Assembly (NCBI GenBank): GCA_946887075.1
Contig: CAMPKA010000005.1
Location: 1 to 64,000 of the forward strand
Reading direction: 5' to 3'
DNA from: an uncultured Salinimicrobium sp.
GTDB lineage: Bacteria > Bacteroidota > Bacteroidia > Flavobacteriales > Flavobacteriaceae
Length of the DNA stretch: 64,000 nt
Under the pieces are notes generated by a model that did not search any database, had not been told where the DNA came from, and worked only from the letters and a program-made list of their open reading frames with translations. Position 1 is the stretch's first letter, and every line of letters starts with the position of its first letter. A program made the translations under genes and the position numbers. Positions 8,976 to 18,596 of the stretch are shown here, piece after piece.

Positions 8976-11411
8976 ATGTCGTGTAAATACCTTTTGTTTC
9001 TAATCCTTTTTTCTGTTTTTCAGCCAGCAGTGTCTCAGGACCAGGATTCAAAATCAAAGAAAGTCTATACCACTCAGCGCATTGACACGGCACCTGTGAT
9101 AGATGGAATCCCGGATGAGAAAATCTGGCAAGACCTTCCTGTAGCTACCGATTTTGTCATGGTGGAACCTGGAGATGGAACCCCAGCTCCTGATACCCAT
9201 CGGACGGAGGTCAGGATTGGGTACACCGATGATGCCATTTATGTTGCAGCATTCCTGTATGACAACGAGCCCCACAGGATCCGGAGAGAATTTGCACAAC
9301 GCGATAACCTCCCCATCGCTGATTTTTTTCTTTTGGACATCAATACCTACAACGATGGAGAAAACCAGAACAGGTTTGTGGTGACTGCAGCGGGAACCTT
9401 GGCAGATGCCAAAATGAAAGGAGAATCTGAAGATTATGCCTTCAATACGGTCTGGGAGGCAAAGAGCTCGATTGACGAAAAAGGCTGGTATGCTGAAATG
9501 AAGATCCCGTATTCGGCCCTCAGATTTCCGGAAAAACAGGAGCAGTTATGGAGTATTCAGCTCGCACGTAAAATCAACCACCTGAACAGGACCTACGTCT
9601 GGAACTACATCGACAAATCAGTAGGTAAGATGACCCACTATAATGGTCTATTGCGAGGAATATCAAATGTTGACGCTCCGGTCAGGCTGAGCTTATATCC
9701 GTACGTATCAGCGGCCATTGATCATTTTCAGGGGGAGTCGGAAACACTTTTAAGTGCAGGAATGGATCTGAAATATGGGATTAGTGATGCCTTCACCCTT
9801 GATGCTACTCTCGTACCCGATTTTGGTCAGACCGCTTATGATGAGGTGGAGCTTAATCTAAGTCCTTTTGAACAGACCTTTGGGGAGAACCGCGCCTTCT
9901 TCACGGAAGGAACAGAATTGTTCAGCAAAGGAGATCTCTTTTACTCCCGGAGAATTGGAGACACCCCCATAGGTTTTCATGAAGTTCAGGAACAAAAATT
10001 AGCCGAAGAGCAGATTATTGAAAATCCCGAAAAGACGGATCTACTCAATGCTTTGAAGATATCCGGGAGGACCCAGGATGGTTTGGGGATTGGATTTTTC
10101 AATGCAGTAACCGAATCTGAAAGTGCCGTACTGAAGAATACCTCCACAAATGAGATCAGAAGCGTTGTCACGGAACCGTTTGCAAATTATAATATCCTGG
10201 TTCTTGATCAACAACTGGATCAAAAATCCTCGGTTTCTCTGATCAATACCAATGTCACCCGGGAAGGCCATTTCAGGGACGCCAACGTTACCGGTTTTCT
10301 TTTTGACGTCTACAACCGATCGAGTTCTTTCAATTTTTCAGGAGAGGCAAAGATGAGCCATGTAAATTTGGCGGAGCGCAACAAAAACGGTTTTGCCTCC
10401 ACGTTGAGTCTTGAAAGGTCCAAAGGAAATTTCAGGTACAGCATTATCCATGATTTCGCCAACCAGACCTACGACATCAATGACATGGGATTGAACCTGA
10501 TCAACAACTACAATAATTTCATCGGGAGCCTTTCCTACAGGATATTTGAGCCTCAGGGCATATTCAATTCCTATAACATCAGTCTTACGGGACAGCATAG
10601 CAGGCGATATGATCCCGGCGTAGAAACCGGTTCAGGGGGAGGTGTCAATTTCTTCGGTATGACAAGGCAACGTTTTGCTTTTGGAGGTTCGGCTGAATTC
10701 AATACGAAACAGCGGGATTTTTTTGAGCCGCGTCGGGAAGGGCTTTTTGTGATCTACCCGGCCGAAAGCTTTTTCGAAGGCTGGATCTCCTCTGATTACC
10801 GCAAGACCCTCGCCATAGATTCCAGGATGGGATATGGGACGGGTATAGACTCGCATTATCAGCAATTCAGTTTTAATATCGAACCAAGGTTTCGGGTAAA
10901 CGACAGGATGATGCTGATCTATGAGTTCGAATACTACAGAGAAAAGGACAGACGAAGCTTTGTCAGCCTTTTGCCGGACGAAGTGATTTTTGGCCTCCGG
11001 GACAGGCAAAATATCGAGAACTCCCTGGAAGGCGTATACAACCTTTCCACTACCCAGGCCATCAATCTGAGTTTTCGGAATTTCTGGTCAGCGGCCACTT
11101 TTTCCCCAAACCACTACTGGACCCTCAAAGATAATGGGAGGCTTTCCGATATTGAATTCGAACCCGCTGATGATCCAAATGCCAACTTCAATATCTGGAA
11201 TCTGGACCTTAGTTATCAATGGCGGTTCGCTCCAGGAAGTGAAATGATCCTGTTGTACCGGAATTCCTTATTTAAACTGGACAACAGAAGTGATCTCCCA
11301 TATTTACAAAGCCTGGAGCGATTATTCCAGGAGCCTCTTGGCCAGAACCTTAGCCTAAGAATCGTATATTATTTGGATTATAATCGCGTAAAAAACATCT
11401 TTAAGGGTTAA
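8976..11411 (+). CDS. DUF5916 protein with N-terminal carbohydrate-binding-like domain
   Basis: An 811-residue exported protein. A signal peptide (MSCKYLLFLILFSVFQPAVSQ) is followed by a CBM9-like domain (about residues 30-215; PVIDGIPDEKIWQ is typical), then a long beta-rich region resembling an outer-membrane barrel (FGENRAFFTEGTELF near 310 is the DUF5916 hallmark). Function is unknown; surface or outer-membrane location is inferred. The frame opens at 8799, which would add 59 residues overlapping msrA, but ATG 8976 puts the signal peptide first. It precedes the LolD-like gene by 23 bases. Confidence 0.8.
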   Translation: MSCKYLLFLILFSVFQPAVSQDQDSKSKKVYTTQRIDTAPVIDGIPDEKIWQDLPVATDFVMVEPGDGTPAPDTHRTEVRIGYTDDAIYVAAFLYDNEPHRIRREFAQRDNLPIADFFLLDINTYNDGENQNRFVVTAAGTLADAKMKGESEDYAFNTVWEAKSSIDEKGWYAEMKIPYSALRFPEKQEQLWSIQLARKINHLNRTYVWNYIDKSVGKMTHYNGLLRGISNVDAPVRLSLYPYVSAAIDHFQGESETLLSAGMDLKYGISDAFTLDATLVPDFGQTAYDEVELNLSPFEQTFGENRAFFTEGTELFSKGDLFYSRRIGDTPIGFHEVQEQKLAEEQIIENPEKTDLLNALKISGRTQDGLGIGFFNAVTESESAVLKNTSTNEIRSVVTEPFANYNILVLDQQLDQKSSVSLINTNVTREGHFRDANVTGFLFDVYNRSSSFNFSGEAKMSHVNLAERNKNGFASTLSLERSKGNFRYSIIHDFANQTYDINDMGLNLINNYNNFIGSLSYRIFEPQGIFNSYNISLTGQHSRRYDPGVETGSGGGVNFFGMTRQRFAFGGSAEFNTKQRDFFEPRREGLFVIYPAESFFEGWISSDYRKTLAIDSRMGYGTGIDSHYQQFSFNIEPRFRVNDRMMLIYEFEYYREKDRRSFVSLLPDEVIFGLRDRQNIENSLEGVYNLSTTQAINLSFRNFWSAATFSPNHYWTLKDNGRLSDIEFEPADDPNANFNIWNLDLSYQWRFAPGSEMILLYRNSLFKLDNRSDLPYLQSLERLFQEPLGQNLSLRIVYYLDYNRVKNIFKG

Positions 11412-11434
11412 TATTGTAATCGAAAGCCAGCATA

Positions 11435-12112
11435 ATGATCGAAGCCAGGAATATCCATAAGAGTTATAGTAACCTCCATGTGCTAAAGGGGGTAGATCTT
11501 TATATTCCAAAAGGAGAAATCGTTTCCATCGTAGGCGCCTCAGGGGCGGGAAAGACTACGTTACTTCAGATATTAGGCACTCTGGAAAGACCCGACCCGG
11601 ATCAGCAGGGAGTGCTCAGGGTTAACAGCACTGACGTCCATGCCCTCTCTGCCAAAGACCTGGCAAGGTTCAGGAATGAAAACATCGGATTCATCTTCCA
11701 GTTTCATCAGCTTTTGCCGGAATTCACCGCACTTGAAAATGTCTGTATCCCCGCCTTTATCCGAAAAACTTCTCAAGCTCAGGCCGAGGCGCGGGCCAAA
11801 GAACTGCTGGATTTTCTCGGTCTGGCCGATCGTGCTTCACATAAACCTGCAGAGATGAGTGGAGGTGAACAACAGCGGGTAGCTGTGGCCAGAAGTCTGA
11901 TCAACAATCCGGGAGTAATTTTCGCAGATGAACCTTCTGGAAATCTCGACAGCGAATCAGCGGAAAATCTTCATCGGTTATTTTTCGAATTGAGGAAGGA
12001 ATTCGGGCAGACCTTTGTTATTGTCACCCACAACGAGGAATTGGCCGATATGGCCGATAGGAAGCTGACGATGGTAGACGGAAAGATCTTTAACAAAGCT
12101 ACTGCTGAATAA
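11435..12112 (+). CDS. LolD-like ABC transporter ATPase
   Basis: A 225-residue ATPase of the LolD/MacB group. Walker [10 protein letters not shown] is near residues 34-42, signature [10 protein letters not shown] near 140, Walker [13 protein letters not shown] near 160, and the switch His in VTHNEE near 203. LolD works with LolC/E to release lipoproteins from the inner membrane, but no permease gene is adjacent, so the partner must be elsewhere. Related ATPases serve macrolide or peptide exporters; I favour LolD from length and the [14 protein letters not shown] segment. A separate promoter is not obvious. Confidence 0.8.
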   Translation: MIEARNIHKSYSNLHVLKGVDLYIPKGEIVSIVGASGAGKTTLLQILGTLERPDPDQQGVLRVNSTDVHALSAKDLARFRNENIGFIFQFHQLLPEFTALENVCIPAFIRKTSQAQAEARAKELLDFLGLADRASHKPAEMSGGEQQRVAVARSLINNPGVIFADEPSGNLDSESAENLHRLFFELRKEFGQTFVIVTHNEELADMADRKLTMVDGKIFNKATAE

Positions 12113-12275
12113 ACCCACCGTGCCACGGCAGAAATTTCTGTGTTAAAAACATGGACGGAAATCCGGGTATCTTATGATTTTTTGAGCTATTGCATGAGAG
12201 GCTGAGCCCACTGCTCCTCCCCTTTCTTCATCCGGTGGCATAATACTTGATCTTCTTTTAGAAAAACCGTAAATC

Positions 12276-12767
12276 ATGAAAAAGTCAATACCCTATTTAT
12301 TTGGTTTTCTTTTCCTTTTTGTCGCTTATTCAGGTAAGGCACAAGAGGAACCGTTCGGACAGCTGGAAAAAAGAAAACAACCAAAAGAAGAAAGGCAGAT
12401 CCGTGAAACTGGCGTAAGGGAAAGGAATGCCGTCAACGATCAATGGACCCGTGAAGAGGCTAAATCAGAGCGAACCCGAGTAAGGGAAAGCCGCAAAACG
12501 CGACATAAAATGCTCCTGCAGAAGGCTAAAGGAGAAGCAAGATGGTATCGGGAGGAGGCCAAAAGAAAGCGGGAAATAGCTCGTGAGCAGCGAAAATCGA
12601 TGGCTGCCTCAGACAGGTACCACGGGAAAGCCTTGGCGGAGCTTGAGCGGGAACAGGCAAAAAACCGGAGGAAGATGCTAAAAGAGCAGGCGAAAGAGGC
12701 CAAGAGACGGGCCAGACAGAATAAAAAGGCCGAACGCAAGGGAATCAGTAAGTCCTCTGGGAAATAG
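12276..12767 (+). CDS. exported, highly basic and charged helical protein
   Basis: A 163-residue protein with a clear signal peptide (MKKSIPYLFGFLFLFVAYSGKAQ) followed by some 140 residues made almost entirely of Lys, Arg, Glu, Gln and Ala, predicted to be one long helix or coiled coil. There are no Cys and few hydrophobic residues after the signal. I do not recognise a family. A long periplasmic helix could act as a spacer, or a polyanion- or peptidoglycan-binding rod, but that is speculation. It stands alone, 163 bases after the LolD-like gene and convergent with the TIGR02757 gene. Confidence 0.6.
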   Translation: MKKSIPYLFGFLFLFVAYSGKAQEEPFGQLEKRKQPKEERQIRETGVRERNAVNDQWTREEAKSERTRVRESRKTRHKMLLQKAKGEARWYREEAKRKREIAREQRKSMAASDRYHGKALAELEREQAKNRRKMLKEQAKEAKRRARQNKKAERKGISKSSGK

Positions 12768-12837
12768 CGTTATACGGGAAGGGATTTTGGACTGCGGGAA
12801 CAGAGATGCAGGGGCTATGCTTTCGCAGTGGTTGCAG

Positions 12838-13608
12838 TCAGAACTTTTCGAATACGCCAAGTCCGAATAACGCAAAATCGTATTTCACCGGATCAATCGG
12901 GTCCATACTGCGCAACCGGGAATCCAATTCAGTCACAGCCTTGGCATCATTCTGCTTTCTTTGCAGGAGACCCAGCTTTCGGGCGACATTGCCTGAATGG
13001 ATGTCCAGTGGACATGAAAGTGCACTTGAGGGAATCGAGGACCAGATCCCAAAATCCACTCCTTTGGAATCCTGACGTACCATCCACCGAAGAAACATGT
13101 TGATCCTCTTAGCAGACGATCCTCTGAGGGGATCGCTGATGTGCTTGCGGGTGCGGTCAGGAAGGGATGCCTCAAAAAACACTTTTTTAAAATGGCTTAT
13201 TGCCGGTTGCAAGCTTTCCGGTTCCTTGGACTGAAAAAAAACGGCTTCTAAACCGCCACATTGGCTGTATATATGGCGAAGGCCTCTGATAAATCCAACA
13301 AAATCACTCCCGTTGAAAGTTCTATGTACGAAACCCTGAAGAGGCTCCAGGTCAGATTCTCGGTGTTGCATCACGAAATCGTAAGGAGAATGCCCCATCA
13401 GTTCCATCATTCTGTTGGCATTTTTGATGATGCTTTTGCGGTTTCCCCAGGCGATTGTGGCTGCCAGAAAGCCAGAAATTTCAATGTCCTCCTTAAGCCG
13501 GAACCTGTGCGGAATAGAAATGGGATCGGAGGCTATGAATTCCGGGGTGTTGTAGCGTTCCACCTTATCCTCGAGAAAATCTTTTAGTTCATCTCCGGGA
13601 AGGATCAT
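12838..13608 (-). CDS. TIGR02757/DUF2400 family protein
   Basis: A 256-residue cytosolic protein recognised as the TIGR02757 (DUF2400) family, common in Bacteroidota and related to the helix-hairpin-helix DNA glycosylase fold. Features: IPHRFRLKEDIEISGF near residue 30, AWGNRKSIIKN near 50, KRINMFLRWMVRQD near 180, and CPLDIHSGNVARKLGLLQRKQND near the end. Function is not established. The frame opens at 13698, but a perfect -7 box at 13641-13634 would start the transcript near 13630, so ATG 13608 is the sensible start. Confidence 0.8.
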   Translation of the reverse strand: MILPGDELKDFLEDKVERYNTPEFIASDPISIPHRFRLKEDIEISGFLAATIAWGNRKSIIKNANRMMELMGHSPYDFVMQHRESDLEPLQGFVHRTFNGSDFVGFIRGLRHIYSQCGGLEAVFFQSKEPESLQPAISHFKKVFFEASLPDRTRKHISDPLRGSSAKRINMFLRWMVRQDSKGVDFGIWSSIPSSALSCPLDIHSGNVARKLGLLQRKQNDAKAVTELDSRLRSMDPIDPVKYDFALFGLGVFEKF

Positions 13609-13633
13609 ACAAACAGGTTTGGGGATTAATTGG

Positions 13634-13641
13634 CAAAGATA
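13634..13641 (-). promoter_or_regulatory. -7 promoter box of the TIGR02757 gene
   Basis: The minus strand reads TATCTTTG, an exact TAnnTTTG match, with a TTG 21 bases further upstream (13665-13663). It fixes translation at ATG 13608 rather than further upstream. Confidence 0.5.
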
Positions 13642-13820
13642 GGGCATTAAAAAGGGCAATGCCAAGACCGCGTTCCCTTCTGCAGAGCAAAAACCCATGC
13701 GGTACCCTGATTTCTTACCAGCGCCTTTCCGGCTGTGAAAGAATGACTAAATTTTCGCTGAAAAAGAAAAGGAATTAGCGGGCAATTAATATCTTTAACG
13801 AAAGAAAGTCTTCTTCAAAT

Positions 13821-15017
13821 ATGCCCAGTCAGGAATTACCGGAATTCGAAAATCTGAATCGCTATCCAATTGAGGAATTCCAAATTCTAAAAAACTCCCC
13901 TTCCCAGGAATATTCAGAACTTCTTTTTTTATGCGCGCAGGTTTATCAAGCAACTGTGGCGTTCCTGATGGTAACAGAAGGAGAAAGATGTTGGGTGAAG
14001 GCTACTTCCGGTCCTGTCGATCAGGCGGTCCAGGATAACGAATGCCTTTGGAAAACGGCTGTTGAGACCAAAGAGGACAATTTAACCATTCCTGACCTGA
14101 AAAAGGATGAGAGATTTTCCAACCTGGCCGCTCTTGGATATTCCTTTTATTCCGCTATTGCCCTGAAAACCGAAAAAGGTGAAAGGCTGGGATATGTTGT
14201 GGTGCTGGATAAAAATTCTAAGAATCCCACTCCGGAACAGCAGAAATGTTTTAAGATCCTGACTAATCAGATCCTGAACCTGGTCTTCATTACGAAGCAA
14301 AACAATCAATACAAGCGAATCCAGCATAATCTCGAGCAGAAGTATCACGATCTCGAGAAATTTGCAAGTCTGGTTTCCCACGACATTAAGTCCCCGCTGG
14401 CCAATATTATTTCTCTTACTGAGCTTCTCAAAGAAGAAAAGATGGAGGATTTTGATGAAGAGACCCGGCAATATGTGGATTTTCTCACCCAGTCATCCTA
14501 CAGCCTCCGGAATTATGTGGATGGACTCCTGACCTTTTATCGGAGTGAGAAAATCCTGGAGAAACAGGAGGAGGATGTTGACCTTAAGGAATTCTTTGAG
14601 AATATCACAAATTTGTACAACGTTGATCCGGATATAGAGATCAGTTATCCAGAGAAGGGGCATCTGGAACAGGTTAATAAAGCGGCTCTGGCCCAAATTT
14701 TCATGAACCTGATCAGCAACGCGCTCAAGTACAATGACAAAAAGGTCCGGAAGGTCGATATCCGGTTTACAGAAGACCGGGATTTTTATCAGTTTGAGGT
14801 AAAGGATAACGGCAGTGGAATCCCCCGTGAAAGTTTTGATAAGATATTCCAGCTTTTTGCCACCTTGGACCGCAATGACAGGGAGGGAAACCCCGGCAGC
14901 GGTATTGGGCTTGCAACAGTTCAGAAATTGTTGCATCACATGGGAGGAGATATTACTGTTGCTTCCGAACCCGATCACGGTAGCACCTTCAAATTCTGGT
15001 TTAGAAGGTCAGGTTAG
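13821..15017 (+). CDS. cytosolic GAF-domain sensor histidine kinase
   Basis: A 398-residue orphan kinase. N-terminal GAF-like sensor domain (about 1-160), short coiled coil, HisKA with the phospho-accepting His in FASLVSHDIKSPL (about residue 187), then HATPase_c with N box MNLISNALKYND (about 294), DNGSGIP and GSGIGLATVQKLLHHMGG. No signal peptide or membrane segments, so it should sense an internal signal. No response regulator gene lies nearby. The spacing to the next gene is 33 bases, so co-transcription with the BatA-type gene is possible. Confidence 0.88.
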   Translation: MPSQELPEFENLNRYPIEEFQILKNSPSQEYSELLFLCAQVYQATVAFLMVTEGERCWVKATSGPVDQAVQDNECLWKTAVETKEDNLTIPDLKKDERFSNLAALGYSFYSAIALKTEKGERLGYVVVLDKNSKNPTPEQQKCFKILTNQILNLVFITKQNNQYKRIQHNLEQKYHDLEKFASLVSHDIKSPLANIISLTELLKEEKMEDFDEETRQYVDFLTQSSYSLRNYVDGLLTFYRSEKILEKQEEDVDLKEFFENITNLYNVDPDIEISYPEKGHLEQVNKAALAQIFMNLISNALKYNDKKVRKVDIRFTEDRDFYQFEVKDNGSGIPRESFDKIFQLFATLDRNDREGNPGSGIGLATVQKLLHHMGGDITVASEPDHGSTFKFWFRRSG

Positions 15018-15050
15018 AATTCTAAATGTTGTTATTTATGCTGAGCTTGT

Positions 15051-16967
15051 ATGTCATTTAAGAACCCTGAGGTCCTTTACGCGCTCTTTCTGCTGATCAT
15101 TCCAATACTTGTTCACCTTTTCAGGTTCAGGAAATTTCCGAGGGAAAGTTTTACGAACGTCAGGTTTTTGAAGAAGGTCATGTACGAGGGCAGAAAGAGT
15201 TCTGTGCTCAAGAAATGGCTGCTGCTTTGTACCCGTCTGCTGCTTCTCTCAAGCGTCATAGTTGCTTTTGCCGGTCCCTTTATTCCCCCCGAGAACGGTA
15301 GGAGGACAGATCCTGAAATGATCATATTCCTGGACAATTCCTACAGTATGGAAGTCGATGGAGCTCAGGGACCTCTCCTGACCAATGCTGTTCAGGACCT
15401 CCTGAAAGATCTGCCGGATAATGCTGAGGTGACATTGTTTACCAATGATGCGGAATATCCAAAGATGAAGGGGCAGGACATCAAAAAGGAGATCCAAAGC
15501 ATAAATTTCAGCCCTGGCCCCTTTGATTGGAAGGCAGTTCGGGTCAAGGCATCCAGAGCATTTTCAGATAATCCCGCGGCTCCAAAGGTTTTTCTGGCGA
15601 TTTCAGACTTCAGATTGCCGGAAGCTCCTGATTCCTGGGAAATCAAGGGAGCACAAAATTACCTGGTAAAGCTGCCACCGCTACCGGTCAAAAATTATGC
15701 TGTGGACACGGCTTACATAGAGGGTTCTCAAATCGATCAGACCCAACTGTTAGTGGAGATCTCCCACACTGATCCGGAGCCATCCCAGCTTGCCGTTACC
15801 CTTTATGACGGAAACAGAATCCTGGGTAAGAAAAGTGTTGAACTTCACGAGGGAAAACGATCAGAGGTATCTTTCAGCTTCCCTACAGCGCCGGTTCCAG
15901 AAGGATTGGTGACCATAACGGGGGACGGTTTTCAGTTTGACAACAGGCTCTTTTTTAGTATCAATAAACCTGCGCCAATCCAGGTTGTGATTATCGGGAG
16001 TGCACCGGATGATTTTCTGAAGCGTATATACAAGGAGCCGGCGTTTGTGGTCAATTCTTTTCCCCCGGACAGTGTTGACTTTGGTCATCTTGAGCGGGCA
16101 GACCTGATCATATTAAACGAGATTGGGGAAATTACCATCCCGCAAAATCTTCAGGAATTTCTAAAGGAAAAAACACCTGTTGTCATTATTCCTCCGGCAG
16201 ATGTCATTGCCGATTCCTATTCCACCTTTTTGGAGCAGGCAGGCCTTCCGGATTTAAAGAAAATGCATACGGGGGAACGCCTTATCACCACAATCCATTA
16301 TGACCATCCGCTTTATGAAGGGGTGTTTCAGGAAGAAGTCAGAAATTTTGAGTATCCACGCGTTAAGACTTCCTATGTCATAGAGGGCGGAAATGCGGTG
16401 CTATCCTATGGCAATGGAGACCCCTTCTTGAGTCAGCTCGGAAATGTATACCTGTTTTCGGCTCCGATCAATTCCGGGAACTCAGACTTCCAGAATTCTC
16501 CCCTGATCGTTCCTACCTTTTTCAATATTGGAAATGCAGCGATAAGTTCCCCTCGGCTTTATTACCTGATCGGAAATGATCAGGAGATCAGCCTTCAGAC
16601 GGAACTGGAAAAAGATCAGATCCTTAAGCTCAGCTCGGACCAGGATGATTTCATTCCGCAGCAGCAAAACTACAGGGGAAAGACAGTCCTTTATCTCAAC
16701 GCCTTACCTTCACAACCGGGTCACTTCACGGTCCGGAAGGAGGATCAGGTGTTAAAAACGCTTTCCTTTAATATCTCCAGATTTGAAAACGCGACAACCG
16801 TTCAGGAACCTAAGGAGATCGCTGGATTAGAGGTCACTGAAAGTGTGGCAGAGGCATTACAGAGCATCGAGGCTGCCGGGGAAGTCGAAACCCTTTGGAA
16901 ATGGTTTATTATTTTTGCCCTTGCTATGCTCCTCACGGAAATATTCATTTTAATTTTTCTCAAATGA
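15051..16967 (+). CDS. BatA-type von Willebrand factor A membrane protein
   Basis: A 638-residue membrane protein. The N-terminus (NPEVLYALFLLIIPILVHLFRFRKF) is the typical BatA domain, with a second membrane segment near 57-77. A vWA domain follows with a MIDAS-like motif DNSYSM near residue 97, then a long periplasmic beta-rich part, and a C-terminal membrane helix (IIFALAMLLTEIFILIFLK). In Bacteroidota such proteins are linked to envelope stress or surface assembly, but a precise role is not known. Its stop overlaps the start of the dihydroorotase-like gene (ATGA at 16964), so the two are translationally coupled. Confidence 0.8.
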   Translation: MSFKNPEVLYALFLLIIPILVHLFRFRKFPRESFTNVRFLKKVMYEGRKSSVLKKWLLLCTRLLLLSSVIVAFAGPFIPPENGRRTDPEMIIFLDNSYSMEVDGAQGPLLTNAVQDLLKDLPDNAEVTLFTNDAEYPKMKGQDIKKEIQSINFSPGPFDWKAVRVKASRAFSDNPAAPKVFLAISDFRLPEAPDSWEIKGAQNYLVKLPPLPVKNYAVDTAYIEGSQIDQTQLLVEISHTDPEPSQLAVTLYDGNRILGKKSVELHEGKRSEVSFSFPTAPVPEGLVTITGDGFQFDNRLFFSINKPAPIQVVIIGSAPDDFLKRIYKEPAFVVNSFPPDSVDFGHLERADLIILNEIGEITIPQNLQEFLKEKTPVVIIPPADVIADSYSTFLEQAGLPDLKKMHTGERLITTIHYDHPLYEGVFQEEVRNFEYPRVKTSYVIEGGNAVLSYGNGDPFLSQLGNVYLFSAPINSGNSDFQNSPLIVPTFFNIGNAAISSPRLYYLIGNDQEISLQTELEKDQILKLSSDQDDFIPQQQNYRGKTVLYLNALPSQPGHFTVRKEDQVLKTLSFNISRFENATTVQEPKEIAGLEVTESVAEALQSIEAAGEVETLWKWFIIFALAMLLTEIFILIFLK

Positions 16968-18232
16968 AGATATTGATCAAATCTGCAAGAATTATCGATG
17001 ACGAGAGTCCATTTGACAACAAGATCATGGATATCCTTATCCAGGATGGAACAATATCGAGAATCTCCCCATCGATTGAAGCTGCGGATGTAGATCAGGA
17101 ACTCGAATATGAGAACCTGCACGTGTCTCCAGGATGGTTTGACAGTAGTGTAAATTTTGGAGAACCGGGTTTCGAGGAGCGAGAAACGATTGCCAACGGC
17201 CTGCGTGTTGCAGCGATGAGTGGCTTTACCGCCGTTGCCGTAAATCCGGGTAATAAACCGGTTACAGATAATAAAGGTGCAGTCTCTTTCCTGAGACAGA
17301 AAGCTGCCGGTCAGCCGGTTGAGCTATATCCGATTGGGGCGCTCACCCTGGAAAGTCGTGGCAAGGCCCTTGCGGAACTCTATGATATGCAACAGGCGGG
17401 GGCAACCGCTTTTGGAGATTATAAGCAGCCGGTGGAAAACCCTAACATGCTGAAGATCGCGCTACAATATGCTCAGAACTTCGGAGCCCTCATCCTCTCC
17501 TATCCTCAGGACAGCGCGATCGCAGGGAATGGACAGGTCAACGAACAGCATAACAGCACCCTCCTTGGACTAAAAGGTATTCCAGCCCTGGCCGAGGAAC
17601 TTCAGATTGCAAGAGATCTTTTCATTCTGGAATATACCGGAGGAAAACTACATATTCCTACAATTTCAACAGCAAGAGCTGTAGACCTGATTCGGGAGGC
17701 CAAGGAGAAGGGATTGGATGTTTCCTGTAGCGTCTCTGTCCATAACCTGCTTTTTACAGACGATGTCTTAAAGGAGTTTGATACCAATGCCAAGGTTCTT
17801 CCACCCCTGAGGACCAGAGGGGATATTAAAGCATTGATCGGTGGAATAAAGGACGGAACGATAGACATGGTTACCACTGATCACACTCCCATAGACATTG
17901 AAAACAAGAAAACCGAATTTGATAATGCACTTTTCGGAACGCTGGGCCTTGAATCAGCTTTTGGGGCATTAATGCAGGTGTGTTCTTTGAAGACGGCCAT
18001 CAAAGCCTTGACTGGTGGACGCGGTCGGTTCGATATTCAGGAGCCCATCATCGAGGAGGGATCCGATGCGGATCTTACCTTCTTTAATCCGGAGGTCACC
18101 TACACGATGAACCGGAACCAGATTCTGAGCAGCTCCAAGAACAGCCTGTTTGAAGGACTTACGCTGAAAGGCAGGGTCTACGGGGTGTACGCCAAAGGAT
18201 CTTTTTTGGAAAGCAAAATTCTGGTAAAATGA
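16964..18232 (+). CDS. dihydroorotase-like protein lacking metal ligands
   Basis: A 422-residue amidohydrolase-fold protein clearly related to type I dihydroorotase (segments such as STARAVDLIREAKEKGLDV, TNAKVLPPLRTRGD and TTDHTPI). The zinc-binding residues are largely replaced: the HxH motif after PGWFD is SVN, the metal His before STARAV is Thr, and the His expected in the middle of the protein is absent; only the catalytic-type Asp in TTDH is kept. It is probably not a working dihydroorotase and may resemble the non-catalytic PyrC-prime subunits that support aspartate transcarbamoylase. ATG 16964 overlaps the BatA-type stop codon. Confidence 0.8.
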   Translation: MKILIKSARIIDDESPFDNKIMDILIQDGTISRISPSIEAADVDQELEYENLHVSPGWFDSSVNFGEPGFEERETIANGLRVAAMSGFTAVAVNPGNKPVTDNKGAVSFLRQKAAGQPVELYPIGALTLESRGKALAELYDMQQAGATAFGDYKQPVENPNMLKIALQYAQNFGALILSYPQDSAIAGNGQVNEQHNSTLLGLKGIPALAEELQIARDLFILEYTGGKLHIPTISTARAVDLIREAKEKGLDVSCSVSVHNLLFTDDVLKEFDTNAKVLPPLRTRGDIKALIGGIKDGTIDMVTTDHTPIDIENKKTEFDNALFGTLGLESAFGALMQVCSLKTAIKALTGGRGRFDIQEPIIEEGSDADLTFFNPEVTYTMNRNQILSSSKNSLFEGLTLKGRVYGVYAKGSFLESKILVK

Positions 18233-18242
18233 CAGAATTCAT

Positions 18243-18250
18243 TAACTTTG
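18243..18250 (+). promoter_or_regulatory. -7 promoter box of the DUF4870-like gene
   Basis: TAACTTTG is an exact TAnnTTTG match placed 20 bases before ATG 18270; no TTTG at the -33 distance is seen. Confidence 0.4.
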
Positions 18251-18269
18251 TTCATCGCAATATCCGGAT

Positions 18270-18596
18270 ATGAATTCAATTGCATCTGAGGGAAAAACGG
18301 CTGCTGTGGTAGCCTATCTCACTATAGTAGGCACGATTATCGCGTATTTTCTGAACAACGAGAATAAAAATCCCTTTGCCAGTTTTCACATTCGTCAGGC
18401 CCTTGGAGTCCATATCACCTTTTACATGCTGGGAATAATTGTTTCCTGGTTTGATTCCTGGTGGATATCAGGACCTTTTTACCTGTTTATTCTGGTACTC
18501 TGGGGATACGGCTTAATCGGGGCGATCCAGGGAGAGGAGAACGAGATTCCTGGCCTGGGCAGACAATTCCAAAACTGGTTTAGCACGATTCGGTAA
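18270..18596 (+). CDS. DUF4870-like membrane protein
   Basis: A 108-residue protein with three hydrophobic segments (about 12-28, 46-62, 66-88) and the family-type sequence FASFHIRQALGVHI near residue 38. It resembles DUF4870/Tic20-like small membrane proteins; function is unknown. The stop codon overlaps the start of the esterase gene by one base (TAATG, 18594-18598), so the two are co-translated. Confidence 0.65.
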   Translation: MNSIASEGKTAAVVAYLTIVGTIIAYFLNNENKNPFASFHIRQALGVHITFYMLGIIVSWFDSWWISGPFYLFILVLWGYGLIGAIQGEENEIPGLGRQFQNWFSTIR

